From contig JACOUL010000017.1 in the NCBI GenBank assembly GCA_016177875.1, positions 91,679 to 155,678 of the forward strand: a DNA stretch of 64,000 nucleotides. The letters are read 5' to 3'. Below the pieces are notes generated by a model that was given only the letters and a program-made list of their open reading frames with translations, had not been told where the DNA came from and did no database searches. This DNA is from Burkholderiales bacterium (GTDB lineage Bacteria; Pseudomonadota; Gammaproteobacteria; Burkholderiales; Burkholderiaceae_D). Shown one piece after another: positions 39,449 through 50,345 of the stretch; the first letter of the stretch is position 1, and the number at the start of each line of letters is the position of its first letter. Position numbers and translations under genes: made by a program.

Positions 39449-40681
39449 TTAGAAATTACCCAAAAACCATTCCTTCATGCCCTTCCAGACCGCTTTCACC
39501 GATCCATCCTGACGATTGACGATATTGCCGCGCAAATACTGCTTCTTCGCCTCCAGCAGCAAACCGAGAACAGTCGCATAACGCGGGCTGCGCACCACGT
39601 CGGCCAGCTGGCCGCTGTAGTCGGGCGTGCCCAGGCGTGCCGGCTTCAGGAAAACATCTTCGGCCATTTCCACCATTCCAGGCATCATGGACGTGCCGCC
39701 GGTCAAAACGATGCCGGATGAAAGCACTTCCTCATATCCGGACTCGCGCACTACCTGATGCACCAGCGCAAATAATTCTTCGACGCGCGGCTCAATTACC
39801 GCCGCCAGCGCTTGACGCGACAACAAGCGCGGACCGCGATCGCCGAGCCCCGGCACTTCCAGCGTGTCGTTCGGATCAGCCAGCACTTGCTTGGCCACCC
39901 CGTAGCGCAGCTTGATTTCTTCGGCTTCCGAGGTCGGCGTACGCAAGGCCATGGCGATGTCGTTGGTGATTTGATCGCCGGCGATCGGGATCACCGCGGT
40001 GTGACGGATCGCGCCTTCGGTAAAAATAGCGACGTCGGTGGTGCCGCCACCGATATCGACCAGCACCACGCCCAATTCTTTTTCATCGGGCGTCAACACC
40101 GCATCGGCCGAAGCCATCGGCTGCAAAATCAAATCGGATACTTCCAAGCCGCAGCGGCGCACGCACTTGACGATGTTCTGCACCGCCGACACCGCGCCGG
40201 TGACAATATGGACTTTCACCTCCAGGCGAATGCCGCTCATGCCGATCGGTTCGCGCACGTCTTCCTGGCTGTCGACGATGAATTCTTGCGGCACCGTATG
40301 CAGCAATTGCTGGTCGGTCGGGATGTTGACTGCCTTGGCGGTCTCGATCACGCGCGCGACGTCGGTCGCCGTCACTTCCTTATCCTTGATCGCGACCATG
40401 CCGCTCGAATTGAAGCTGCGGATATGGCTGCCGGCGATGCCGGCGTACACGTTGCGGATCTTGCAGTCGGCCATCAGCTCGGCTTCTTCCAATGCGCGCT
40501 GTATCGATTCGACCGTCGCTTCGATATTGACCACGACGCCTTTCTTCAAACCCTTGGAGTCGTGCTGTCCGAGGCCGATCACTTCATGGCGCCCGTTGGG
40601 CTGCACCTCAGCCACCACCGCCACCACTTTCGAAGTGCCGATGTCGAGTCCAACGATCAAATTTTTCGCGTCTTTAGTCAT
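39449..40681 (-). CDS. ftsA: cell division actin homologue FtsA
   Basis: 410 residues. It is an actin-fold ATPase that tethers FtsZ to the membrane. The N-terminal LIVGLDIGTSKVVAVVAEV is the phosphate-1 motif; DIGGGTTDVAIF (phosphate 2) and VLTGGTSMMPGMVEMAE (adenosine motif) follow. The inserted 1C domain lies at about residues 85-165. The C-terminal GSVKAVWKGMKEWFLGNF is the amphipathic membrane-targeting helix. It begins about 80 bp after ftsQ. Confidence 0.97.
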   Translation of the reverse strand: MTKDAKNLIVGLDIGTSKVVAVVAEVQPNGRHEVIGLGQHDSKGLKKGVVVNIEATVESIQRALEEAELMADCKIRNVYAGIAGSHIRSFNSSGMVAIKDKEVTATDVARVIETAKAVNIPTDQQLLHTVPQEFIVDSQEDVREPIGMSGIRLEVKVHIVTGAVSAVQNIVKCVRRCGLEVSDLILQPMASADAVLTPDEKELGVVLVDIGGGTTDVAIFTEGAIRHTAVIPIAGDQITNDIAMALRTPTSEAEEIKLRYGVAKQVLADPNDTLEVPGLGDRGPRLLSRQALAAVIEPRVEELFALVHQVVRESGYEEVLSSGIVLTGGTSMMPGMVEMAEDVFLKPARLGTPDYSGQLADVVRSPRYATVLGLLLEAKKQYLRGNIVNRQDGSVKAVWKGMKEWFLGNF

Positions 40682-40760
40682 ATCGTTCCATTCTTTTTAG
40701 GGCGATGACGGAATAACTCTTGTGCGGCCTATCGGTTGACGCCACCACAGTAATTACCCC

Positions 40761-41534
40761 TCACTTCGCAACCGCCCCCTTTTTTTCCATCCCAAATGCC
40801 ATCCCGCTTGCACGCAACGCCATCCCGTTCGGATAGCGCAAATCCACGTTTTCGATGCGATCCTGCAGGCGTGCCACCAGTTGCGGATACACTGCCAACA
40901 AGCGATTCACGCGTTCCTGCAAAGTGGTCTTGGTTTGCTCGCGGCCCAGCTCCACCGTCATGCCATTGCTCAGCTTCACCGTCCACGCATAGCGGCCGGA
41001 CAGTTGCACCGAATCCGGCGAAAGATTGGCCGGAGCAAACCAAGTCAGCAATTCCTGATAACGCGCCACCACTTCTTTTTCGCTGCCATCGGGACCGGCG
41101 AATTCGGGCAAGTCACCGTCTTCTTCCGCTTCTGCCAGATTGGCGACGAATACATCGCCCTTAACCGACACCAGCCGCCCATCCTGTCCCCACGTGCCTA
41201 AAGGCTCATGCTCTTCGAGCGTGACGATCAAGCGGTTAGGCCATTCGCGCCGAACCGTTGCCTTACGCACCCAAGGCACGGCTTCAAAAGCAAAACGCAC
41301 CGCATCCAAATTCGCGGTAAAAAAATTACCCTTGATGCGAGGCAGTGCCGTGCTTCTCACGGTCGACTTGCTCACGCGACGCAATGGCGCTTCCTGCCCT
41401 TCGATACGAATCGCCTTCAAGGTGAACATCGGCCGCTGCGCCAGCCACCACAAACAAGATGCCAACAATGCGAGCGCAACCAGCCCCACCAGGGTGCCGG
41501 CAACTGCATTCAACATTTTGACGTCTTGCCACAT
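40761..41534 (-). CDS. ftsQ: cell division protein FtsQ
   Basis: 257 residues: a short cytoplasmic N terminus, one membrane helix (about 9-30), and a periplasmic POTRA-type domain starting at FTLKAIRIEG. The later region with VRKATVRREWPNRLIVTLEEHEP is the conserved FtsQ beta segment. It bridges the early ring to FtsL, FtsB and the septal wall synthase. GAGGA lies upstream of the ATG, 15 bp after the ddl stop. Confidence 0.95.
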   Translation of the reverse strand: MWQDVKMLNAVAGTLVGLVALALLASCLWWLAQRPMFTLKAIRIEGQEAPLRRVSKSTVRSTALPRIKGNFFTANLDAVRFAFEAVPWVRKATVRREWPNRLIVTLEEHEPLGTWGQDGRLVSVKGDVFVANLAEAEEDGDLPEFAGPDGSEKEVVARYQELLTWFAPANLSPDSVQLSGRYAWTVKLSNGMTVELGREQTKTTLQERVNRLLAVYPQLVARLQDRIENVDLRYPNGMALRASGMAFGMEKKGAVAK

Positions 41535-41549
41535 CGCGGACTATTCCTC

Positions 41550-42521
41550 TTATTCCGGTTTCCAGTTTTCCGACGGCTTCAATTCCAGCGCCGCCGACTT
41601 TAAAATCTCCACGCACAAGTCTTCATAGCTGATGCCGGCTGCTTGGGCCGCCATCGGGACTAAGGAGTGCCCGGTCATACCGGGCGACGAATTCAGCTCC
41701 AGTAAAAATGGTTCGTTGTCGGTGATGCGCAACATGAAATCGACGCGAGCCCAGCCTTCGCAACCCAGTGCATTGAAGGCGCGCACGGCCAAGCCTTGGA
41801 TCTTTTGCGTCAACGCTTCATCGAGCGGCGCCGGGCATAGGTACTGCGTGTCGTCGCTGAAGTACTTGTTCTGGTAATCGTAATTACCTTCCGGCGCGCG
41901 AATCTCGACGATCGGCAGCGCGCGCGCGTTCCGCCCCTTGCCCAATACCGGAACCGTTAATTCGCGGCCGCGAATGAATTCTTCCGCCAGCACCACTTCG
42001 TCGTATTTCGCGCAATGGGCGAAACCTTCGGTCACTTCGGAATAGCCGTTCACCTTGGTGATGCCGATGGTCGAACCTTCATGCGGCGCCTTCAGCATCA
42101 AAGGCAAGCCGAGTTCATCGGGGAGCTTCTTCAATTCCTCAGTAGGCGTAACTTTGGCATCGAGCACCATAAATCGCGGTGTCGGCAAATCGGCGGCGAG
42201 CCAAACGCGCTTGGTCATCACCTTATCCATGGCGATCGCGGATGCCATCACTTTCGAACCGGTGTAGGGAATACCCAATTGTTCGAGCGCACCTTGCAGC
42301 GTCCCGTCTTCACCAAAGCGGCCGTGCAATGCGATGAACACGCGATCGAATTTTTCCGCGGCCAAGTCAGCCAGACTGCGTTGCCCCGAATCGAAACCAT
42401 GAGCGTTGATACCCTTACTTTGCAATGCCTTCAAAACGCCGCTGCCCGACATGAGCGATACTTCGCGCTCGGCGGACCGACCGCCGAAGAGTACACCTAC
42501 TTTTCCAAATTCATTTGCCAT
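41550..42521 (-). CDS. ddl: D-alanine--D-alanine ligase
   Basis: 323 residues. This ATP-grasp enzyme makes the D-Ala-D-Ala that MurF adds. Visible are the N-terminal GVLFGGRSAEREVSLMSG, the triad region HGRFGEDGTLQGALE, the ATP-grasp LMLKAPHEGSTIGITKV, and the metal-binding LLELNSSPGMTGHSLVPMAA. It sits between murC and ftsQ in the usual dcw order, 17 bp after murC. Confidence 0.97.
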   Translation of the reverse strand: MANEFGKVGVLFGGRSAEREVSLMSGSGVLKALQSKGINAHGFDSGQRSLADLAAEKFDRVFIALHGRFGEDGTLQGALEQLGIPYTGSKVMASAIAMDKVMTKRVWLAADLPTPRFMVLDAKVTPTEELKKLPDELGLPLMLKAPHEGSTIGITKVNGYSEVTEGFAHCAKYDEVVLAEEFIRGRELTVPVLGKGRNARALPIVEIRAPEGNYDYQNKYFSDDTQYLCPAPLDEALTQKIQGLAVRAFNALGCEGWARVDFMLRITDNEPFLLELNSSPGMTGHSLVPMAAQAAGISYEDLCVEILKSAALELKPSENWKPE

Positions 42522-42538
42522 ATCTAGAACTCATTTCA

Positions 42539-43924
42539 TTAATTCGTTTGCGCGAGTTTCCCGGGCACACCGCTAATCGAGCCGGCACCCATCGTGACGA
42601 CGACGTCACCATCACGCACTACATTCATAATCGTTGCCGGCATGTCGGCGATGTCTTCGACAAACACGGGGTCGACTTTGCCGAGCACACGCAAAGCATG
42701 CGCCAGCGAGCGCCCGTCGGCGGCGACAATCGGCGCCTCGCCTGCCGAATACACTTCCGCCAACACCAGGGCATCCACCGACGACAAGACCTTCACGAAG
42801 TCTTCGAATAAATCGCGCGTACGCGTATAGCGGTGCGGCTGGAACGCCAATACCAAGCGTCGCCCCGGAAAGGCGCCGCGCGCCGCTGCCAAGGTTGCCG
42901 CCGTCTCCACCGGGTGATGGCCGTAATCGTCGACCAATGCGAAACTGCCTCCGGATGGAATCGCGATTTCGCCGTAGCGCGTGAAACGCCGGCCGACGCC
43001 GTGAAATTCGGCGAGCGCCTTTTGTGTCGCACCATCATCGACGCCGACTTCGCGCGCAATGGCGATCGCCGCGCACGCGTTCTGCACGTTATGCATGCCG
43101 GGCTGATTCAATCGCACCTTGAGCGGCGGGTAATCCTTTTGGATCACCGTGAACTCCATGTGGCTGTTGACCGCTTTAGCATCGATGGCGCGCACCTGCG
43201 CCTCTTCATGGAATCCATAAGTGGTGATCGGCTTAGCAACCTGCGGAATAATTTCGCGCACGGTAGGATCGTCGATGCACATCATCACCATGCCGTAGAA
43301 CGGCATGCGTTGGGTAAACTCGACGAACGCATGCTTCAGCTTGCCAAAATCATGGTCATAGGTCTCCATGTGATCGGCATCGATATTGGTGATCACTTCG
43401 ATGCACGGCGACAAATTCAAAAACGAAGCATCGGATTCATCGGCTTCGGCCACGATCCACTCACCGGCGCCGAGCTTGGCGTTGGCGCCTGCCGAAGTTA
43501 ATCTGCCGCCGATCACGAAAGTCGGGTCGAGACCGCCTTCAGCCAAGATGCTGGCCACCAGACTGGTCGTGGTGGTCTTGCCATGTGTGCCTGCGATCGC
43601 AATACCCTGCTTCAATCGCATCAATTCCGCTAACATCACAGCGCGCGGCACGATGGGAATGCGCTTTTCGCGTGCGGCGATTACTTCCGGATTGTCCGCT
43701 TTGACAGCGGTGGAGGTAACGATGGCGTCGGCATCGCCGACGTTTCCCGGGGAGTGTCCCAGCACAACCGTCGCCCCCAGGCTTGTCAATCGCTGCGTGG
43801 CCGCGTTGCTGCCGAGATCGGAACCGGTCACAGTGTAGCCGAGGTTAAGCAAAACCTCGGCAATGCCGCTCATACCTGAACCGCCGATGCCGACGAAATG
43901 AATTTTCTTGACCTTATGTTTCAT
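42539..43924 (-). CDS. murC: UDP-N-acetylmuramate--L-alanine ligase
   Basis: 461 residues from the ATG at 43924, which overlaps the murG stop as ATGA; a GTG four codons upstream is less likely. It adds L-Ala to UDP-MurNAc, the first amino acid of the stem peptide. The N-terminal [20 protein letters not shown] binds the UDP moiety. The P-loop [15 protein letters not shown] and ADESDASFL are Mur-ligase signatures. The C-terminal domain starts near YGHHPVET. Confidence 0.97.
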   Translation of the reverse strand: MKHKVKKIHFVGIGGSGMSGIAEVLLNLGYTVTGSDLGSNAATQRLTSLGATVVLGHSPGNVGDADAIVTSTAVKADNPEVIAAREKRIPIVPRAVMLAELMRLKQGIAIAGTHGKTTTTSLVASILAEGGLDPTFVIGGRLTSAGANAKLGAGEWIVAEADESDASFLNLSPCIEVITNIDADHMETYDHDFGKLKHAFVEFTQRMPFYGMVMMCIDDPTVREIIPQVAKPITTYGFHEEAQVRAIDAKAVNSHMEFTVIQKDYPPLKVRLNQPGMHNVQNACAAIAIAREVGVDDGATQKALAEFHGVGRRFTRYGEIAIPSGGSFALVDDYGHHPVETAATLAAARGAFPGRRLVLAFQPHRYTRTRDLFEDFVKVLSSVDALVLAEVYSAGEAPIVAADGRSLAHALRVLGKVDPVFVEDIADMPATIMNVVRDGDVVVTMGAGSISGVPGKLAQTN

Positions 43925-44994
43925 TGCGTTAGGCACTCCTCTAGTACGGCTGCAATTTCTTCATTGGCATTGCGGCGGCCATTTTCATAAGCCGCTTGCG
44001 CCATCGTCAGACAATTCTCGCGCTTCAATTTTTGCAGCAACTCCGTCAGGCTCTCGGGTGTTAACTCTTTTTGCGGCAAATGAATCGCAGCCAATTGGCT
44101 CGCCATCCATTCCGCGTTATCGCGCTGGTGCGTGGTAGTCGACGCCAGCAAGGGCACCAACACGCTTGCCACACCTGCAGCCGTCAGTTCCGACACGGTG
44201 ATCGCGCCGGCGCGGCAAATCACCAAGTCGGCATCGGCATAACGGCGCGGCATGTCATCGATAAAATCGACCACCTCCGCCTGTACATTCGCCTTCTCAT
44301 ACGCGGCGCGCAATGCCTCGATATGTTGCTTGCCCGACTGATGCACCACGATCGGCCGTGCGTCCTGCGGCATGATTGCCAGCGCGGCGGGCACACAATC
44401 GTTCAAAGCTTTGGCACCCAGGCTTCCACCCACGACCAAAACATGCAGCGGTCCGGTGCGATGCGCATATCGTTCGGCAGGTTTAGGCAAAGCCAAAATT
44501 TCCGCCCGCACGGGATTTCCCGTGACCTGCGCTTTATTTTTGGCAGGACCGAAATCCGCCGGAAATCCAAACAACACTTTCTTTGCCGAAGACGCCAAGG
44601 TTTTGTTCGATAGCTGCAAGGCGGCATCGGCATTAATCAACACCAGCGGCACACCGCGCAACTTGGCCATCAAACCGCCTGGCACGGTGACATAGCCGCC
44701 CATGCCGAGTACGACGTCAGGTTTTCTGCGGCCGATGATGCCGAAGCAGGTAATAAAGCTTGCACCCAGTTTGAAAGCGCCGCTCAAAGTATGTTTCCAT
44801 CCCTTGCCGCGCATACCGGAAAACGCAATCGTATCCATCTCGACGCCATGCTTGGGCACGAGCTCGCGCTCCATGCCATGCGTCGTGCCCAGCCACGACA
44901 CTTGCCAGCCGCGGTTCTTCATGGTTTGCGCAATCGCCAGTCCGGGGAAGATGTGGCCGCCGGTCCCGGCTGCCATGATCATTAATTTCTTCAT
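43921..44994 (-). CDS. murG: UDP-GlcNAc:undecaprenyl-PP-MurNAc-pentapeptide GlcNAc transferase
   Basis: 357 residues from the ATG at 44994, which has GGAGG six bases upstream; a GTG at 45009 would add 5 residues. It makes lipid II from lipid I on the inner face of the membrane. The N-terminal glycine loop [15 protein letters not shown], the middle [13 protein letters not shown] and the sugar-nucleotide motif [19 protein letters not shown] are typical GT-28 signatures. Upstream the usual coupling to ftsW is broken by a 101-bp insertion. Confidence 0.97.
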   Translation of the reverse strand: MKKLMIMAAGTGGHIFPGLAIAQTMKNRGWQVSWLGTTHGMERELVPKHGVEMDTIAFSGMRGKGWKHTLSGAFKLGASFITCFGIIGRRKPDVVLGMGGYVTVPGGLMAKLRGVPLVLINADAALQLSNKTLASSAKKVLFGFPADFGPAKNKAQVTGNPVRAEILALPKPAERYAHRTGPLHVLVVGGSLGAKALNDCVPAALAIMPQDARPIVVHQSGKQHIEALRAAYEKANVQAEVVDFIDDMPRRYADADLVICRAGAITVSELTAAGVASVLVPLLASTTTHQRDNAEWMASQLAAIHLPQKELTPESLTELLQKLKRENCLTMAQAAYENGRRNANEEIAAVLEECLTQ

Positions 44995-45007
44995 GCGCGG
45001 CCTCCGC
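44991..45007. repeat. 17-bp direct repeat, murG-side copy
   Basis: TCATGCGCGGCCTCCGC (plus strand), identical to 45092-45108. It contains the murG RBS and start codon. With its partner it brackets a 101-bp period. Confidence 0.9.
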
Positions 45008-45095
45008 ACAAAAAAGGGTTCTGGCTCCGGCCAGTCGCCATAGCTCCTTTAACTTTGCTACGCAAAGTTAGCCTCCACCGAATCGCCCTTCTCAT
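44991..45095 (-). CDS. 34-codon ORF between ftsW and murG (uncertain)
   Basis: A short ORF whose ATG overlaps the ftsW stop (ATGA) and whose TGA overlaps the murG start (ATGA). It begins [17 protein letters not shown] and ends CGGRA, the same last four residues as FtsW because its 3' end is the duplicated 17-bp repeat. It is very basic, with no recognisable family. It may simply carry ribosomes across an insertion from ftsW to murG rather than make a useful peptide. Confidence 0.3.
   Translation of the reverse strand: MRRAIRWRLTLRSKVKGAMATGRSQNPFLCGGRA
45050..45070. repeat. inverted repeat inside the ftsW-murG insertion
   Basis: TAACTTTGC-TAC-GCAAAGTTA, a perfect 9-bp stem with a three-base loop in the middle of the inserted segment. 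A second, weaker hairpin (CTGGC/GCCAG) followed five bases later by six T on the minus strand lies nearer murG. Confidence 0.75.
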
Positions 45096-45108
45096 GCGCG
45101 GCCTCCGC
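45092..45108. repeat. 17-bp direct repeat, ftsW-side copy
   Basis: Identical to 44991-45007. This copy encodes the last residues and stop codon of ftsW. Confidence 0.9.
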
Positions 45109-46291
45109 GCATGAGAATGCGGTTCTCATAATCAATGCGTAACAAAATCGCCAAACCAATACAATTGATCAACACACCCGATCCGCCATAGCTCATCAGC
45201 GGCAAGGTCAAACCTTTGGTCGGCAACAAGCCAAGATTCACACCCATGTTGATAAAAGTTTGCACGCCGATCCAGATACCGATGCCTTTGGCGGCGAGCC
45301 CCGCAAAAGTCAAATCCAGCGCAATCGCTTGACGGCCGATCTCAAACGCACGTTTGACGATCCAGTAAAACATGGCGATTACCACCAGCACGCCGACAAA
45401 ACCCAGCTCTTCACCGATCACCGCCAGCAAAAAGTCAGTATGCGCTTCCGGCAGGTAATGCAGCTTTTCCACGCTGCCGCCCAATCCCACGCCGAATAAT
45501 TCGCCGCGCCCGAAAGCGATCAAGGAATGTGATAACTGATACGCCTTACCCAACGCATTTTGCTCATCCCACGGATTCAAATAAGCGAAAATCCGTTCAC
45601 GCCGCCACGGCGACAACATGATCACCAGCGAAAACATGCCGGCAAGCGTCGCTGCGATACCGCCGAACCAGATGCCGTTGAATCCGCCTAAAAAGAGAAT
45701 GCCCATGGCGATGCAGGCGATCACACCCAATGCGCCCAAGTCCGGTTCCAACAATAAAAGCAAACCGACCAAACCCACCGCCAGCGCCATCGGTAAAAAG
45801 CCCTTGGTAAGCTTGTGCATGAATTCTTGCTTGCGCACGGTGTAATCGGCCGCGTAAAGCACTACGAACAATTTCATCAATTCCGACGGCTGCAGATTAA
45901 ATACTTTGAACGACAGCCAGCGCCGCGCGCCATTGACGCCCTTGCCTATGCCCGGCACCAATACCAATGCCAACAAAATCAGCGTGCCCACAAAAAGGTA
46001 AGGCGCAAGCTTTTGCCAAGTCTCGACCTTCACGCGGAATGCGAGCAACGCGGCGATCATAGAAACGCCGATAAACGCTGCCTGACGCACCAAGAAATGA
46101 TAATTTTTGTAGTTCGCGTATTTATTCGAATCCGGCAAAGCGATAGATGCCGAATACACCATGACCATGCCGATTAACATCAGCAGTACGACCACCCACA
46201 CCAGCGGTTGATCGTATTCCATCATTTTCGAGCGCTGCACCACGCCGGGTGGGGCGCCGGCTTGCGAAAACAAAGGAAGCGCGAATCTCAT
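45092..46291 (-). CDS. ftsW: peptidoglycan glycosyltransferase FtsW
   Basis: A 399-residue SEDS-family polytopic protein with about ten membrane helices. It polymerises lipid II into septal glycan with FtsI. Typical segments are [21 protein letters not shown], the large periplasmic loop with [21 protein letters not shown], and [16 protein letters not shown] near the C terminus. The N terminus is a hydrophilic extension of about 25 residues. The start overlaps the murD stop by four bases. The C-terminal codons lie in the 17-bp repeat. Confidence 0.97.
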   Translation of the reverse strand: MRFALPLFSQAGAPPGVVQRSKMMEYDQPLVWVVVLLMLIGMVMVYSASIALPDSNKYANYKNYHFLVRQAAFIGVSMIAALLAFRVKVETWQKLAPYLFVGTLILLALVLVPGIGKGVNGARRWLSFKVFNLQPSELMKLFVVLYAADYTVRKQEFMHKLTKGFLPMALAVGLVGLLLLLEPDLGALGVIACIAMGILFLGGFNGIWFGGIAATLAGMFSLVIMLSPWRRERIFAYLNPWDEQNALGKAYQLSHSLIAFGRGELFGVGLGGSVEKLHYLPEAHTDFLLAVIGEELGFVGVLVVIAMFYWIVKRAFEIGRQAIALDLTFAGLAAKGIGIWIGVQTFINMGVNLGLLPTKGLTLPLMSYGGSGVLINCIGLAILLRIDYENRILMRGGRA

Positions 46292-47781
46292 GCCACCACC
46301 TCGCCGCGCGATAAACCGATTTCACGCACTGCGTCGATAAATACTTGCGCCCGATGCGCATAGTTTTTGAACATATCGAGACTGGCACATGCGGGCGACA
46401 ACAATACGGCATCGCCGACTTGCGCAACTTCCGCCGCGCGCGCAGTCGCCGCTTCCAGCGTGGCGCAATCAACCAATTCGACGCCGGAATTGGCAAGCGC
46501 GGCGCGGATCGCGGCGGCATCCTTACCGATCACTAGAACTGCACGGACATATTTGGCCACCGGCTCGGCAAGCGGCGCAAAATCCTGGCCTTTGCCGTCA
46601 CCACCCGCAATCACGACTAGCTTGCCGCCGGCGAGATTGACTCCCAAGCCGTTCAGGGCCGCGACCGTCGCGCCGACGTTCGTGCCCTTGCTGTCATCGT
46701 AATAATCAACGCCGCCGATCGCCGCAACCAGTTCCACGCGATGCGGCTCGCCCTTGTATTCACGCAAGCCATGCAAGAGTGCAGCCATCGGCAATCCGAT
46801 CGCACGGCATAGCGCCAGCGCGGCCAAAGCATTGGCGGCATTGTGCTGGCCGCGAATCTTCAGCGCATCGACCGGCATTAAGCGATTCACCGATACAGGC
46901 AATTCTTCATCGCTGCCCTTCTTACGGCGCTTTTTCTCACCCTCTTCCGCCGGCACGGCAACCGACAGCCAATGCATACCGTTTTCATTCACCAGCCCGA
47001 AGCAATTGGCATGTTCCGGCTCATCCAAGCCGAACGTCACCACGTTTGCCGATGGCGCGGCCATTTGCATGACCATCGCATCGCCGCGATTCAATACGCG
47101 CACGGTTTGCGCACCGAATATCCGCGCTTTGTCGGCTGCATAGGCTTGCATGTCGCCGTGCCAATCGAGATGGTCTTGCGTGACGTTCAATACCGTTGCA
47201 ACATCGGCATTGAGCGTATAAGTCGTATGCAGCTGGAAGCTGGACAACTCCAACACCCAAGTTTGCGGCAATTTATTCTGATCGAGCGCTTCGCGCAGCA
47301 CATCCAAAGCGGCAGGGCTGATATTGCCGGCAACTTGCGCCGTCAACCCGGCGCGACGGCATAGCAAACCGGTCAGACTGGTCACCGTCGTCTTGCCGTT
47401 GGTGCCGGTGATCGCAATCACCTTGGGCGCATAGCTGCGTGCTTCTTTCAATGCCGCCAAGGCTTGTGCAAATAATTCGATTTCCCCCCACAGCGGAATA
47501 TTTTCTCCCGCCGCGGCCGGCATGATTTCAGCCAGTTCGCGATTGGGCGCCAAGCCAGGACTGACTGCGATGAAGTCGATGCCGTCCAATAGATTGGCGG
47601 TGAAGGCACCGGCGACAAACTCAACAGTCAACACCTTTTCGCGCAAAGCGGGCAAACGTTCCGGCATCGCGCGTGTGTCGGCGACGCGCACGACTGCGCC
47701 GCAGCGGTCCAGCCACTGCGCCATCGCGAGACCGGATTCACCCAGCCCTAATACCAGAACGTGTTTGCCTTGATAGTCCAT
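46288..47781 (-). CDS. murD: UDP-N-acetylmuramoylalanine--D-glutamate ligase
   Basis: 497 residues, about 50 longer than E. coli MurD. It adds D-Glu to UDP-MurNAc-L-Ala. The N-terminal [17 protein letters not shown] binds UDP, the P-loop [17 protein letters not shown] binds ATP, and [15 protein letters not shown] is the conserved Mur-ligase His motif. A charged insert near residue 275 ([15 protein letters not shown]) accounts for part of the extra length. It lies 13 bp after mraY. Confidence 0.97.
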   Translation of the reverse strand: MDYQGKHVLVLGLGESGLAMAQWLDRCGAVVRVADTRAMPERLPALREKVLTVEFVAGAFTANLLDGIDFIAVSPGLAPNRELAEIMPAAAGENIPLWGEIELFAQALAALKEARSYAPKVIAITGTNGKTTVTSLTGLLCRRAGLTAQVAGNISPAALDVLREALDQNKLPQTWVLELSSFQLHTTYTLNADVATVLNVTQDHLDWHGDMQAYAADKARIFGAQTVRVLNRGDAMVMQMAAPSANVVTFGLDEPEHANCFGLVNENGMHWLSVAVPAEEGEKKRRKKGSDEELPVSVNRLMPVDALKIRGQHNAANALAALALCRAIGLPMAALLHGLREYKGEPHRVELVAAIGGVDYYDDSKGTNVGATVAALNGLGVNLAGGKLVVIAGGDGKGQDFAPLAEPVAKYVRAVLVIGKDAAAIRAALANSGVELVDCATLEAATARAAEVAQVGDAVLLSPACASLDMFKNYAHRAQVFIDAVREIGLSRGEVVA

Positions 47782-47794
47782 TATCGTAATAGAA

Positions 47795-48964
47795 TCAACG
47801 TAACTTCAGCGTCGACAATCCGAACAGCACCAGCATCATGGTGATGATCCAAAAGCGCACCACCACCTGCGTTTCTTTCCAACCCTTTTGCTCATAGTGA
47901 TGGTGCAGCGGCGCCATCAACAGGATGCGCTTGCCGGCGCCGTAGCGCTTCTTCGTATATTTGAAGTACGCCACCTGCGCCATGACCGATAAGGTCTCGA
48001 CGACAAAAATACCGCCCATGATGAACAGAACGATTTCTTGGCGCACGATCACCGCAATCGTCCCAAGCGCGCCGCCCAGGGCCAATGCGCCGACGTCGCC
48101 CATGAACACTTGCGCCGGATGCGCATTGAACCAAAGGAAAGCCAGGCCCGCCCCTACCATCGCGCCGCAAAAAATGAGCAACTCACCGGCACCCGGAATA
48201 TGCGGGATCAACAAGTATTTTGAATACGCGACGTGGCCGGTCAAATAGGCAAACAAGCCGAGCGCCGCGCCCACCATCACGGTCGGCATGATCGCCAGGC
48301 CATCCAAACCGTCAGTGAGGTTCACCGCATTGCTGGTGCCGACGATGACGAAATACGTCAGCGCAATGAAACCCCACACACCCAGCGGATAGCTGATGGT
48401 TTTAAAGAAAGGCACGATCAAGTCGGCTTTCTGCGGCAAATCCATGTTGAAACCAGACTGCACCCAAGCGAAGAACAGTTCCCATACTTTGGTATTGGTC
48501 GGCGCAGACACGGAAAAAGCCAAATAAAGCGCAGCGGCGATGCCGATCAGCGATTGCCAAAAATATTTTTCCGCAGAGCGCATGCCGTTCGGATCTTTGT
48601 ACACGACTTTGCGGTAATCATCGACCCATCCGATGGCGCCGAAACCCAGCGTCACGATCAGCACCGGCCAAATGAAGCGGTTGCTCCAATCGGCCCATAG
48701 CAGCACCGTGATGCCGATAGCAATCAGGATCAATGCGCCGCCCATGGTCGGCGTGCCGCTCTTGATCAAATGCGTTTGCGGGCCGTCGGTACGCACCGCT
48801 TGTCCGACTTTCAAGCGTGTGAGCGTGCGAATCACTGCCGGCCCGAAAATCAAGCCGATCGCCAGCGCCGTCATGGTGGCGAACACCGCGCGGAAAGTGA
48901 TGAAATTAAAGACGCGCAATGCGCCGAAATCTTGCTGAAAATTTTGCGCTAACCAAAGCAACAT
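47795..48964 (-). CDS. mraY: phospho-N-acetylmuramoyl-pentapeptide transferase
   Basis: 389 residues, about ten membrane helices. It moves phospho-MurNAc-pentapeptide from UDP to undecaprenyl phosphate, making lipid I. Conserved motifs are [19 protein letters not shown] (Asp pair), [14 protein letters not shown] (catalytic Asp), [19 protein letters not shown] and APLHHHYE (His cluster). Start ATG one base after the murF stop. Confidence 0.98.
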   Translation of the reverse strand: MLLWLAQNFQQDFGALRVFNFITFRAVFATMTALAIGLIFGPAVIRTLTRLKVGQAVRTDGPQTHLIKSGTPTMGGALILIAIGITVLLWADWSNRFIWPVLIVTLGFGAIGWVDDYRKVVYKDPNGMRSAEKYFWQSLIGIAAALYLAFSVSAPTNTKVWELFFAWVQSGFNMDLPQKADLIVPFFKTISYPLGVWGFIALTYFVIVGTSNAVNLTDGLDGLAIMPTVMVGAALGLFAYLTGHVAYSKYLLIPHIPGAGELLIFCGAMVGAGLAFLWFNAHPAQVFMGDVGALALGGALGTIAVIVRQEIVLFIMGGIFVVETLSVMAQVAYFKYTKKRYGAGKRILLMAPLHHHYEQKGWKETQVVVRFWIITMMLVLFGLSTLKLR

Positions 48965-48965
48965 G

Positions 48966-50345
48966 CTAATGAGATCCCTGTACTTGAGCTTCCTGGCCGA
49001 GAAGATAATTCACTACGCGTTCCATCTTCATAAAGCGCGAGCCTTTGACGAGCACCGTGGTACTCGGCGTGACCAACGTCTTTGCAGATTGATTAATATC
49101 TTGTATGTCCTTGTAATGCACAGCGCGAGCGCCGAATGCGCGGCTTGCATGTTGCGCAAGCTCGCCCAAAGTAAGAAAGTGCTCGATGCCTCGCGAAGCT
49201 GCATAAAGCCCAACCTCTTCGTGGAATTTCGGACCTTCGTCGCCTACCTCACCCATATCCCCCAACACCAATACGCGCGGCGCAGCTGCCTGTGCCAATA
49301 CGTCAATGGCGGCACGCACCGAATCCGGATTGGCATTGTAGGTATCGTCAATTACCAGCGCACCGTTGACCGCTCTCTTTTTCTGCAAGCGCCCATTCAC
49401 CGGCGCAAAGGCTTCCAGGCCTTGCTTTACTTTCTCCGGCGCGACGCCGATCGCAAGCGCACAAGTCGCAGCAGCCAAAGCATTGCGCACGTTGTGCACG
49501 CCGGCCGCCGCCAGCTTGACGGTGAATTCGCCCTGCGCCGTCTTGAGGACGACATCGCTACCGAATTCATTCGCAATAAAACTGCCGCTGACGTCAGCAT
49601 CCGCAGATAAGCCAAACGTCATGACGCGACTGCCGTTGCCGCTTGCATAAGTCCGCCACAATGCTGTGTAAGTGTCATCTGCCGGAAATACCGCGACGCC
49701 TTCCGCCGATAGAGAACGAATGACGGCGCCGTTTTCCTCCGCGACCGCCTCCACGCTCGCCATGAATTCCTGATGCTCGCGCTGCGCATTGTTGACCAAA
49801 CCAACTTTCGGCTGAGCAACGGCGGATAAGACGGCGATTTCCCCCGGATGGTTCATTCCCAATTCAATGACCGCGGCGTGACAGTTGTCATTTAAGCGAA
49901 ATACCGTGAGCGGCACACCGATATCGTTATTGAGATTGCCACGCGTTGCCAAACAATGATCACTGCCAAACGCCGCCGCCAGGATCGATCCGATCATTTC
50001 CTTAACCGTTGTCTTACCATTACTGCCGGTGACGCCGATGACAGGGATGGCAAAGCGGCTACGCCACCACGCGGCCATTTCCCGCAATGCGACTCGCGTG
50101 TCGGGCACAATTAACGCAGGCACGGACAAACCAGCCGGCACTCTCTCGGCCACGACCGCTGCCGCACCCTTCGCTGCGACTTGAGCAAGAAAATCATGCG
50201 CGTCAAAGTTCTCGCCTTTTAACGCAACGAACAGGTTGCCTGCGGCGATATTGCGGCTATCTGTCGACACGCCGGCAAATGCGGCATCACTCGTGATGCT
50301 TGCGCCATCAACATGCGGCTGAAGTTGGGACAGCATCGCGTGCAT
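48966..50345 (-). CDS. murF: UDP-MurNAc-tripeptide--D-Ala-D-Ala ligase
   Basis: 459 residues from the ATG at 50345, one base into the murE stop (TGATG); a TTG one codon earlier is possible. It adds D-Ala-D-Ala to complete the pentapeptide. The ligase signatures are [18 protein letters not shown] (P-loop), [27 protein letters not shown], and the substrate segment [18 protein letters not shown]. It sits between murE and mraY. Confidence 0.97.
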   Translation of the reverse strand: MHAMLSQLQPHVDGASITSDAAFAGVSTDSRNIAAGNLFVALKGENFDAHDFLAQVAAKGAAAVVAERVPAGLSVPALIVPDTRVALREMAAWWRSRFAIPVIGVTGSNGKTTVKEMIGSILAAAFGSDHCLATRGNLNNDIGVPLTVFRLNDNCHAAVIELGMNHPGEIAVLSAVAQPKVGLVNNAQREHQEFMASVEAVAEENGAVIRSLSAEGVAVFPADDTYTALWRTYASGNGSRVMTFGLSADADVSGSFIANEFGSDVVLKTAQGEFTVKLAAAGVHNVRNALAAATCALAIGVAPEKVKQGLEAFAPVNGRLQKKRAVNGALVIDDTYNANPDSVRAAIDVLAQAAAPRVLVLGDMGEVGDEGPKFHEEVGLYAASRGIEHFLTLGELAQHASRAFGARAVHYKDIQDINQSAKTLVTPSTTVLVKGSRFMKMERVVNYLLGQEAQVQGSH

